DNA from: Nitratireductor alexandrii
GTDB lineage: Bacteria > Pseudomonadota > Alphaproteobacteria > Rhizobiales > Rhizobiaceae
Length of the DNA stretch: 64,000 nucleotides
Reading direction: 5' to 3'
NCBI RefSeq assembly: GCF_004000215.1
Contig: NZ_RBVY01000008.1
Span: forward strand, 62,001-126,000
Positions within the stretch are counted from its first letter, which is position 1. Each line of letters begins with the position of its first letter. A model generated the notes under the pieces. That model saw nothing but the letters and a program-made list of their open reading frames with translations, made no database searches and was not told the DNA's origin. A program made the position numbers and the translations under genes. Positions 8,983-15,940 of this stretch are shown piece by piece.

Positions 8983-10191
8983 TCACTCCTGGTTGTTGCG
9001 GCCGATCGGAATGTTCATTTCCTCCGGCTTGATCTCGCGCACCAGTTCCGGGATCGCCCAGTCGACGGCATCGTCGACCTTGATCTTGAAATGATACATG
9101 GACTGCAGCGCCTGATGGTCTTCGGGACGGAAGGTCATCAGGCCCTTGGGCGTGTCCCAGCTCATGCCTTCCATGGTGGCGATCAGCGTTTCGGTCTCCC
9201 AGTCCTCTGCCGTCTCCAGGGCCTTGGCGATGGCGAGCGCGGCCACCATGCCGCCGGCGGTGAAGAAGTCCGGAGGCGCGTCGAAGCGCTTCTTGTGTTC
9301 GGCGACCAGCCAGTCGTTGATCGCGTTGTCCGGGTTTTCGTAATAATAATAGATCGCGCCTTCCATGCCGGGCACGCGCTTGTAGGTCGGCAGCACCGGC
9401 AGGATGTGGCCGCCGGTCGAAATCTCGATGCCGTAGCGCGACGGATCGGCCGACACCAGCGCTCCCATCGGATCGCCCGAGCCGGCGACGTAGATCAGCA
9501 CCACCTTGCGCCCGTCCTTGTCCTTGAGCGCGTTGAACAGCCGTTCGATGGTGGCGGTGTAGTCGGTGGTCTTCAGCGGCACGTATTCCTCCGCCACCAC
9601 GGTCGCACCGGTGCCGTCGAGCGCCGTCTTGAAGGCGGCGATGCCGTCCTTGCCGAACGCGTAGTCCTCGGCGAGCGTCGCCACGAACAGCGTCTCGTCG
9701 GGTTTCAGCGCCAGCGCCTGGGCCTGCATGTCCATCGACGAGTTCCGCGAGGTCTTGAACACGTAGCGGTTGGAGTCCGGGCCGGTCAGCGAATCGGCGA
9801 CCGCCGGCTCGACGAGCAGGAGGCGCTCATATTCGGCCGCGATCGGCAGCATGGCGGTGGTCACGCCCGAGGAGGTGCCGCCGACGGCGATCAGAACCTC
9901 GTCGTCGCCATAGGCCTCGGCCAGCACCGAGCGGGCGACGTCCGGTTTGAACTGGGTGTCCTTTTCGATCACCTCGATCTTGCGGCCCTTGATCTCCATC
10001 GTGCCGTTGGTGGCGTATTCGAGACCGAGAGTGAAGCCGTTGGTGGTCTGTTTGGAAAACGCCTCGAGCGGCGATCCCGACAGGCCGTGCACGAGCGCGA
10101 TCTTGACCGGGTCTTCCTGGGCGGGCGCGCTGGCCACGCCGACCACGGCCAGCGCCGTGGCGAGGGATAAGGCGGACAGTATTTTTTTCAT
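8983..10191 (-). CDS. Periplasmic substrate-binding protein of the LIV-type ABC transporter
   Basis: A 402-aa exported type-I periplasmic binding protein. The first ~24 residues (MKKILSALSLATALAVVGV...) are a signal peptide ending at ASAPAQ, with no lipobox Cys. The mature part begins EDPVKIALVHGLSG, the usual beta-strand of the Peripla_BP_6/LivK family, and has AVGGTSSGVTTAMLPIAAEYE and a hinge-spanning C-terminal lobe. It is the first gene of the operon, has AGGAACCCCG before ATG 10191, and lies divergent to a PAS-LuxR regulator. The ligand is unknown; the linked hydrolase suggests something other than a plain amino acid. Confidence 0.92.
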   Translation of the reverse strand: MKKILSALSLATALAVVGVASAPAQEDPVKIALVHGLSGSPLEAFSKQTTNGFTLGLEYATNGTMEIKGRKIEVIEKDTQFKPDVARSVLAEAYGDDEVLIAVGGTSSGVTTAMLPIAAEYERLLLVEPAVADSLTGPDSNRYVFKTSRNSSMDMQAQALALKPDETLFVATLAEDYAFGKDGIAAFKTALDGTGATVVAEEYVPLKTTDYTATIERLFNALKDKDGRKVVLIYVAGSGDPMGALVSADPSRYGIEISTGGHILPVLPTYKRVPGMEGAIYYYYENPDNAINDWLVAEHKKRFDAPPDFFTAGGMVAALAIAKALETAEDWETETLIATMEGMSWDTPKGLMTFRPEDHQALQSMYHFKIKVDDAVDWAIPELVREIKPEEMNIPIGRNNQE

Positions 10192-10478
10192 CGGGGTTCC
10201 TCCTATGGATTCGGGATGTGTCGGCAGCCGGTTGGGGCGCCATGACGGGTCGGTGGCGTGCGCGGCGAGGCCGTCGTCACGGTGGCGGACGGGATATTCG
10301 ATGCAGCGGCGGAAACACGACAATCCGCCGCCGGCGCGGTGCCGCGCGTCGACGCGGTCCGGTCCGGGCGCGTCCGAGCGCTTCTGACCAGCCGGATGGC
10401 CAGGTTCATGCCGGTTTTCCTCCCAAGTGCGCGCGAAAAACGGCCCGATGCCATTCTAGTGTTGCGCAGCCGCGCGCC

Positions 10479-10523
10479 TTGGTACTATCCGACTGGCCGG
10501 GATTTGGTGCAATATCGTACAAA
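10479..10523. promoter_or_regulatory. Imperfect inverted repeat between the liv operon and the PAS-LuxR gene (possible operator)
   Basis: The 337-bp gap 10192-10528 holds no gene. Next to the regulator start, TTGGTACTAT (10479-10488) is matched in inverted orientation by ATCGTACAAA (10514-10523), 8 of 10 positions. TTGGT also recurs directly at 10504. The position 6-50 bp before the regulator gene suits an autoregulatory or shared operator. The rest of the gap shows no further structure that I can support. Confidence 0.35.
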
Positions 10524-10528
10524 TACGC

Positions 10529-11086
10529 ATGATCGATCGCGAAGACACGCTGCGGGAATTGGCCTTCGAGCACGCGCCGGTGGGGATCGTGTTGACCGAA
10601 AACCGCGTCATCCGCGCCTGCAACGTCACCTTCGCCGCCATGTTCGGCTATGGCCGGGGCGAGTTGGTCGACCAGTCCTTCGCCATCCTCTACCCCTCTT
10701 TCGAGGAGTTCGTGCGCATTCGCGATGTCGGCGTCGAGCCGCTCAGGGCGACCAATCGCTATTCCGACGAGCGCATCATGGCGCGCAAGGATTCCTCCTT
10801 GTTCTGGTGTCGCGTGCGCGGCCATTCCTTCACCCGCGACGAACCGCTGGCGCGCGCGGTCTGGACCTTCGCCGACCTGTCGGCCTCGCGCCCCGTCACC
10901 CGGCTGACGACGCGCGAACGCCAGATCGTCATGCATCTGGGCGAGGGTCGCACCAGCAAGGACATCGCTCGGCTGTTGTCGCTTTCGCCGCGCACGGTCG
11001 AGGCGCATCGCGCCCGGTTGTTGAAGAAATACCACGCCGCCAACGTGGCCGAACTGCTCGCCGGCCTGAGCGGCATGCCGCACTGA
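10529..11086 (+). CDS. PAS domain-containing LuxR-type transcriptional regulator
   Basis: A 185-aa protein with an N-terminal PAS domain (residues ~8-110: FEHAPVGIVLTENRVIRACN, then FGYGRGELVDQSF) and a C-terminal LuxR/GerE helix-turn-helix (residues ~125-180: LTTRERQIVMHLGEG, then IARLLSLSPRTVEAHRARLLKKY). There is no receiver domain, so it is a one-component sensor. It is transcribed divergently from the LIV-type operon with a shared 337-bp promoter region, which makes that operon its likely target. The PAS ligand is not identifiable. Confidence 0.9.
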   Translation: MIDREDTLRELAFEHAPVGIVLTENRVIRACNVTFAAMFGYGRGELVDQSFAILYPSFEEFVRIRDVGVEPLRATNRYSDERIMARKDSSLFWCRVRGHSFTRDEPLARAVWTFADLSASRPVTRLTTRERQIVMHLGEGRTSKDIARLLSLSPRTVEAHRARLLKKYHAANVAELLAGLSGMPH

Positions 11087-11141
11087 ACGCCGCCCCGCCG
11101 GCAGACGCGCTGCGGAGCAAGCGCGAAAGCGCCGCGCCGGG

Positions 11142-13316
11142 TCAGCGGCCCAGGATGATGTCGACGATCGAGCGCGGCGCGTCCTCTGGCGACGCCCCGA
11201 GCCCGGCTTTCGGCCGCGGGATCGACGCCGTGCTGGTTCGTTCCACCGCGGCTGCGCCGGGGTCGTCTCGTTTGGTGGCCACGGGCAGCGCCGGCCGCGG
11301 CGCCTGATCGGGCGCGGGTGCGCGCCGCCAGCCGGCGCCGGGAAGCACCTTGACCGGCACGCCGCGATGCGCGGCTTCCATGAACTCGCGCCAGGCCAGC
11401 ACCGGCAGGGTGCCGCCGGTGACGTTTTTGGTCGGCGTGCCGTCGTCGTTGCCGAACCAAACGCCGGTGGTCAGATTGGCCGTGTAGCCGATGAACCAGG
11501 CGTCGCGCGCCTTCTGGCTGGTGCCGGTCTTGCCCGCGGCCGGCCAGCCGAAAGTGGCCTTGCGTGCGGTTCCCGAACGCACCGTCTCGGCCATCATCGC
11601 GTTCATCATCGCCACGATGTCGGGTTTGAGCACGCGCGGCACCGTGCCTGGCCTGTGCTCGTAAAGCACCTTGCCGCCGACAGTGCGCACGCGGCGCACG
11701 ATATGGACTTGCGGGCGATAGCCGCCATTGGCGAACGGCACGTAGGCGGCGGTGATTTCCAGCGGCGTGACTTCCGACGTGCCGAGCGCGATCGAGGTGT
11801 TGGCGGAAAGCTGCGATTCCACGCCGAGCCGGTGGGCGGCTTCCACCACGGCGCGCGGCCCGACCTCCATGGCAAGCTGCGCGGCGACCGAGTTCAGCGA
11901 TTTCGCCAGTGCCGTCGTCAGGCTCACCTGCCCGTAATATTTGCCCTTGTAGTTGTCCGGCGCCCATTTTCCGATCCGCACCGGCGCGTCGTTGCGCGTG
12001 CTTTCGGGGGTGCGGCCCTGCTCCAGCGCGGCCAGAAAGACGAACGGCTTGAAGGCCGAGCCCGGCTGGCGGCGCGCCTCGGAGGCGCGGTCGAACTGGC
12101 TGTTGGCGTAATCGTAGCCGCCGACCATGGCGCGCACCGCGCCGGTGCCGTCGATCGACACCAGCGCGCCTTGGCTGACCCGGAGCGTTTCGCCGTTTTC
12201 GCCGATCAGGCGCCGGATCGAGCCTTCGGCGAGTTTCTGCAGCGTGAGGTCGACCGTCGTTTCCACGACCACGTCGGCGCGCACGTCGCCGATCAGGCCG
12301 GGCAGCTCTTCCATGACCCGGTCGGCCACGTAGTGCTCCGCGCCCGACCAGTAGGCGGCCGCCCGCGTCGCCGGCGCGCTCATCGCCGTCGTCATTTCGC
12401 GGCCGTTGATCATGCCCTGTTCGTTCATCGCCGAAAGCACGATCTGCGCGCGCGCCTCGGCCGCCTTGGGATCGCGCGCCGGCGAAAGCCGCGACGGCGC
12501 CTTCAGCAGGCCGGCCAGAAGGGCGGCTTCCGACAGGGTGACCTGGCGCGCCGATTTGCCGAAATAGCGCCGCGAGGCGGCCTCGACACCATAGGAGCCG
12601 GAGCCGAAATAGACCCGGTTGAGATACATTTCCAGGATCTGCGCCTTGGTGTGGCGCTGTTCCAGCCACAGCGCCAAAAGCACTTCCTGGACCTTGCGCT
12701 CGATGGTGCGGTCGGGTTCCAGAAACAGGTTCTTGGCGAGCTGCTGGGTCAGCGTGGATCCGCCCTGGACGAGCCGTCCGTGCACCAGATTGGCCAGCAT
12801 GGCGCGCGCCAGCCCGATCGGGTCGACGCCGAAATGGGAGTAAAAGCGCCGGTCCTCGATCGCGATCACCGCCTGCGGGATATAGGGCGACATTTCGTGC
12901 AGTCCGACGGCCTCGCCGCCGGTCATGCCGCGATTGGCGATCAGTTCGTCCTTGACCGACAGGATCTTGACGTTGGGCGGCCGGTCGGGGATCGACCAGG
13001 TCGTGGCGCTGGGAAGCCGCGCGCCGTAAAAGGCGATCAGACCGACACCGGCGATGCCGATCCAGATCGAGATCACCAGCGACCAGTAGGCACCGCCGCG
13101 CAGCAGCGAAAACAGCGCGCCGCGCCGCCGCCGCCGCGCCCTGCCGGCCGCCGGCTTGCGCCGGGCGGTGGATTTGGACGGAGTGGATTTTTTCGGCCGC
13201 GGCCCCGGTTTCTTGGCCGCCTTGCTGCCGCGCGTCCCGGAACCGGACGTGCCGGATCTGGCCTTCGTCTCGCCGAAGGTCGGCTCGATCCGTTTGGAGG
13301 TCTTCGTTCTGGCCAT
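11142..13316 (-). CDS. Penicillin-binding protein 1A family (bifunctional glycosyltransferase/transpeptidase)
   Basis: A 724-aa class A PBP that polymerises and cross-links peptidoglycan. Residues 1-70 are very basic and cytoplasmic (KKPGPRPKK, RRRRRG), followed by one membrane anchor near residues 78-98. The GT51 domain shows the catalytic Glu154 in EDRRFYSHFG and QGGSTLTQQLAKN. The transpeptidase domain shows SxxK as PGSAFKPF (Ser420/Lys423), SLNS and KTGTS. The C-terminal ~60 residues are Pro/Ala-rich and probably disordered. It is monocistronic, with short gaps either side. Confidence 0.93.
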   Translation of the reverse strand: MARTKTSKRIEPTFGETKARSGTSGSGTRGSKAAKKPGPRPKKSTPSKSTARRKPAAGRARRRRRGALFSLLRGGAYWSLVISIWIGIAGVGLIAFYGARLPSATTWSIPDRPPNVKILSVKDELIANRGMTGGEAVGLHEMSPYIPQAVIAIEDRRFYSHFGVDPIGLARAMLANLVHGRLVQGGSTLTQQLAKNLFLEPDRTIERKVQEVLLALWLEQRHTKAQILEMYLNRVYFGSGSYGVEAASRRYFGKSARQVTLSEAALLAGLLKAPSRLSPARDPKAAEARAQIVLSAMNEQGMINGREMTTAMSAPATRAAAYWSGAEHYVADRVMEELPGLIGDVRADVVVETTVDLTLQKLAEGSIRRLIGENGETLRVSQGALVSIDGTGAVRAMVGGYDYANSQFDRASEARRQPGSAFKPFVFLAALEQGRTPESTRNDAPVRIGKWAPDNYKGKYYGQVSLTTALAKSLNSVAAQLAMEVGPRAVVEAAHRLGVESQLSANTSIALGTSEVTPLEITAAYVPFANGGYRPQVHIVRRVRTVGGKVLYEHRPGTVPRVLKPDIVAMMNAMMAETVRSGTARKATFGWPAAGKTGTSQKARDAWFIGYTANLTTGVWFGNDDGTPTKNVTGGTLPVLAWREFMEAAHRGVPVKVLPGAGWRRAPAPDQAPRPALPVATKRDDPGAAAVERTSTASIPRPKAGLGASPEDAPRSIVDIILGR

Positions 13317-13440
13317 AAGATGTCCGCGCCGCCCGGTCCCTCGGGCGTTGGGCGGAAAAGTAGGACGCGCGGTTTAAGGCCGGGTTAAGCGGGCGCGGCG
13401 GGCGGGCCTGTGTCCGCCGCACCCGCCCGCCGCGATAGAC

Positions 13441-14058
13441 TCAGCTATGGGCGAAAATATCGGCCTCCGGCCAGCCCATCAGGTCGAGCCTGGCCCGTGT
13501 CGGCAGGAAGGCGAAACAGGCCTCGGCCTCCCGGGTCCGGGCCTCGCGCTCCAGACGCTCGGCCAGAACCGCGCGCAGCCGATGCAGATAGAGCACGTCG
13601 GAGGCGGCGTATTCGAGCTGCTCTGCCGTCAGCGTCTCGGCCGCCCAGTCCGAGCTCTGCTGCGCCTTCGACAGCGACACGCCGAGCAGTTCAAAACATA
13701 TGTCCTTCAGCCCGTGGCGATCGGTATAGGTGCGGGTCAGCCGCGAGGCGATCTTGGTGCAGAACACCGGTTGCGGCATCGCGCCGAGCGCGTGCGACAG
13801 CACCGCCAGGTCGAAGCGCGCATAGTGGAAGATCTTGGTGATCTTGCGGTTTTTCAGCAGGCTGACCAGATTCGGCGCCTTTTTCTGCCCCTTGTCGATC
13901 TGGATCACGTCGGCGCTGCCGTCGCCCGGCGACAATTGCACCACGCACAGCCGGTCGCGATGCGGGTTGAGGCCCAGCGTCTCGGTGTCGATGGCGATCG
14001 CGTCGACATCGTAGTCGGACAGGTCGGCAAGGTCGTTGCGGTGAAAACGGATGGTCAT
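13441..14058 (-). CDS. Ribonuclease D (short, without HRDC domain)
   Basis: A 205-aa DEDDy 3'-5' exonuclease. Motif I is AIDTETLG (Asp24, Glu26), motif II lies in FHYARFDLAVL and motif III is YAASDVLYL (Tyr-X3-Asp). The HRDC domains of E. coli RNase D are missing, as is usual for the ~205-aa alphaproteobacterial form. Probable role in tRNA/structured RNA 3' trimming. The gene ends near the dipeptidase gene on the same strand, separated by 16 nt, so the two are likely co-transcribed. Confidence 0.9.
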   Translation of the reverse strand: MTIRFHRNDLADLSDYDVDAIAIDTETLGLNPHRDRLCVVQLSPGDGSADVIQIDKGQKKAPNLVSLLKNRKITKIFHYARFDLAVLSHALGAMPQPVFCTKIASRLTRTYTDRHGLKDICFELLGVSLSKAQQSSDWAAETLTAEQLEYAASDVLYLHRLRAVLAERLEREARTREAEACFAFLPTRARLDLMGWPEADIFAHS

Positions 14059-14074
14059 GATGGTCTCCGGCGCT

Positions 14075-15463
14075 TCAGCGGGCGAGGGCGTCGAGAATCC
14101 GCGCCCAGGAGCGCTGGCCGCCGTGGAACGAGGACATCTCGTATTTCTCGTTCGGCGAATGCACGCGGTCGTCCGGCAGGCCGAAGCCGACCAGCAGCGA
14201 GTCCATGCCCAGCATCTTCTGGAAATCGCCGACGATCGGGATCGAGCCGCCCATGGCGATCATCACCGCCTCGTTCGGCCATTCCTCCGACAGCGCGGTC
14301 TTGGCCTTTTGCAGAAGCGGCGAATCGTAGGGCAGGTGGATCGCGGGCGAGGAGCCGTGCTCGGTGAATTCCACCGAACAGTCGGCGGGGATGCGGGCGC
14401 GCACGAAATCGCGGAACGCGGCGCGGATCTTGGCCGGGTCTTGGCTGTGGACGAGCCGGAAGGACACTTTGGCCGAGGCTTCGGCCGCGATCACGGTCTT
14501 GAAGCCCTCGCCCTCGTAACCGCCGGAAATGCCGTTGACCTCGGCCGTCGGCCGCGCCCAGGTCAGTTCGAGCACCGAGCGGCCCTTTTCGCCGGCCGGG
14601 ATCGACAGGCCGATATCCGACAGGAACGTGTCGGCGCCGCGGCCGAGCTTTTCCCAGGTCGCGCGCACGTCGGCGGGCGTTTCCTCCACCCCGTCGTAAA
14701 AGCCGGGAATGGTGACGCGGCCGGTGTCGTCGTGCAGATCGGCCAGAATTTTGGACAGGATGTGGATCGGGTTGGCCGCCGCGCCGCCATAGAGGCCGGA
14801 ATGAAGGTCGCGGTCGGCCGCCCTGACCGTGATCTCGTCGCCGACCAGGCCGCGCAGGGCGGTGGAGATCGCCGGGGTCTCGACGTCCCACATGCCGGTG
14901 TCGCACACCAGTGCGAAATCGGCCTTCAGCTCCGCTTGATTGGCCGTCAAAAAGGGTTTCAGCGACGGCGAGCCGGACTCCTCCTCGCCCTCGAACAGGA
15001 TCGTCACCTTGCACGGCAGGCCGCCAGTGGCGGACTTCCAGGCCCGGCATGCCTCCACGAAGGTCATCAACTGGCCCTTGTCGTCGGCGGCGCCGCGCCC
15101 GGTGATGATCTTGCGGCCGGTCTCGCCGGTCTTGACCGCGGGGGCGAACGGGTCGTCGTGCCACAGATCCAGCGGGTCGACCGGCTGCACGTCGTAATGG
15201 CCGTAAAACAACACGTGCGGCGCATCCGCGCTGGCGCCGTCATGATGGGCGACCACCATAGGATGGCCGGCCGTATCCCGCACAGAGGCCTGAAAGCCGA
15301 ACGATTCCATATCTTTGGCCAGCCAGTCCGCCGCCTGGCGGCAATCCTTCTTATAGGCCGGGTCGGTGGAGATCGAGCGGATGCGCAGCAGCTCGAAAAG
15401 CCGCGACAGGCTGTTGTCGAGATCGGCGTCGATGGCGCCGAGGACGGAATCGAGATTGGACAT
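14075..15463 (-). CDS. M20 family dipeptidase
   Basis: A 462-aa cytoplasmic dinuclear zinc peptidase of the M20 dipeptidase/carnosinase group. Metal and catalytic residues are visible in order: FYGHYDVQPVD (His and Asp), GAADDKGQ (bridging Asp), GEEESGS (catalytic Glu plus ligand Glu), and a C-terminal GGSIPIVGDF segment. A dimerisation lid domain is inserted between the GEEE motif and the C-terminus, as in the family. It lies upstream of rnd on the minus strand. The exact dipeptide specificity cannot be told. Confidence 0.92.
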   Translation of the reverse strand: MSNLDSVLGAIDADLDNSLSRLFELLRIRSISTDPAYKKDCRQAADWLAKDMESFGFQASVRDTAGHPMVVAHHDGASADAPHVLFYGHYDVQPVDPLDLWHDDPFAPAVKTGETGRKIITGRGAADDKGQLMTFVEACRAWKSATGGLPCKVTILFEGEEESGSPSLKPFLTANQAELKADFALVCDTGMWDVETPAISTALRGLVGDEITVRAADRDLHSGLYGGAAANPIHILSKILADLHDDTGRVTIPGFYDGVEETPADVRATWEKLGRGADTFLSDIGLSIPAGEKGRSVLELTWARPTAEVNGISGGYEGEGFKTVIAAEASAKVSFRLVHSQDPAKIRAAFRDFVRARIPADCSVEFTEHGSSPAIHLPYDSPLLQKAKTALSEEWPNEAVMIAMGGSIPIVGDFQKMLGMDSLLVGFGLPDDRVHSPNEKYEMSSFHGGQRSWARILDALAR

Positions 15464-15496
15464 CGGTTTTCCCTGGATACGCGTTCGCCGCGCAAC

Positions 15497-15602
15497 CTAG
15501 AGCGTTTCCAGGCGAAGTGGAAGCCGGTTCGCCGTTCGGAAACGCGTCAAAACAATAAGTTAGAGCCGGTCTGCGATTCCGCGAAAAGCAGAACGGTTCT
15601 GG
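15497..15602. repeat. Dispersed CTAG-bounded double-hairpin repeat, copy A
   Basis: About 106 bp. The left half forms a long stem: GCGTTTCC (15502-15509) pairs with GGAAACGC (15538-15545), and GGCGAA (15511-15516) with TTCGCC (15528-15533). A short A-rich spacer follows, then a second stem from AGAGCCGGTCTGC to GCAGAACGGTTCT. It begins CTAGAGCG. Two further copies lie at 19498-19604 and 41158-41263. Similar CTAGAGC-ended elements are widespread in Rhizobiales intergenic DNA (recalled, not searched). It lies just upstream of the dipeptidase gene and downstream of the candidate sRNA terminator. Confidence 0.8.
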
Positions 15603-15634
15603 TCCGGTGAAATCGATGGGGGAAGACCGCGCGA

Positions 15635-15790
15635 CGAAAGAAAACGGCCACCGTGGTGGAGGGGGGAACCACGGTGGCCTGTTGCGTGCGGCAGCCCGGA
15701 GAGGGGGGATGCGGCTGCCGCAGTGTCCGGCGAGGCGGGGGACGGGCCTTTGACCGAACTCGGCAAAAACTGCCGATGGTCTGAAGATGG
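15635..15790 (-). ncRNA. Candidate minus-strand small RNA with C-rich (anti-Shine-Dalgarno-like) hairpin loops
   Basis: Three inverted repeats follow each other in the polA/dipeptidase gap. They are 15761-15765/15771-15775, a 9-bp stem GCGGCAGCC (15688-15696)/GGCTGCCGC (15713-15721), and a perfect 12-bp stem GGCCACCGTGGT (15646-15657)/ACCACGGTGGCC (15668-15679). Read on the minus strand, the last stem is followed by GTTTTCTTTC, an intrinsic-terminator tail. The two large loops read TTCCCCCCTCC and CATCCCCCCTCTCC, complementary to Shine-Dalgarno purine tracts. Alphaproteobacterial trans-acting sRNAs with such loops are known (suhB/alpha-r14-like). The 5' end is a guess. Confidence 0.6.
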
Positions 15791-15793
15791 TTT

Positions 15794-15836
15794 TTGAAAA
15801 TGGCGATTCAAGGGCACAAAGATTACAAGTCTGTAA
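15794..15836 (+). promoter_or_regulatory. Possible polA promoter with an adjacent 5-4-5 palindrome
   Basis: TTGAAA (15794-15799) and AAAGAT (15818-15823), 18 bp apart, resemble -35/-10 boxes for the downstream polA. The -10 abuts TTACA-AGTC-TGTAA (15823-15836), a perfect inverted repeat that could be an operator for polA or for the divergent sRNA. The remaining bases of the 477-bp gap 15464-15940 are covered by the repeat and the sRNA candidate. Confidence 0.3.
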
Positions 15837-15940
15837 CAAACCCGTGAAAGCGCCCGAAGGGCGAGGCCGATGGCAGCAGCTTGTTTGCCGCGCGTCTTTC
15901 ACATGGATTTCGCGGTCCGCCCGCGCTATCCCTTCTCGCC

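Noticed and set aside
10759-13422. An 887-codon frame overlapping the PBP1A gene on the same strand
   Set aside because: The other minus-strand frame (11142-13316) contains all PBP1A motifs; this one is a frame-shifted shadow.
15646-15721. CRISPR-like or simple repeat interpretation of the paired hairpins
   Set aside because: There are only two large palindromes of different sequence, with no spacer array; a terminator-ended RNA explains them better.
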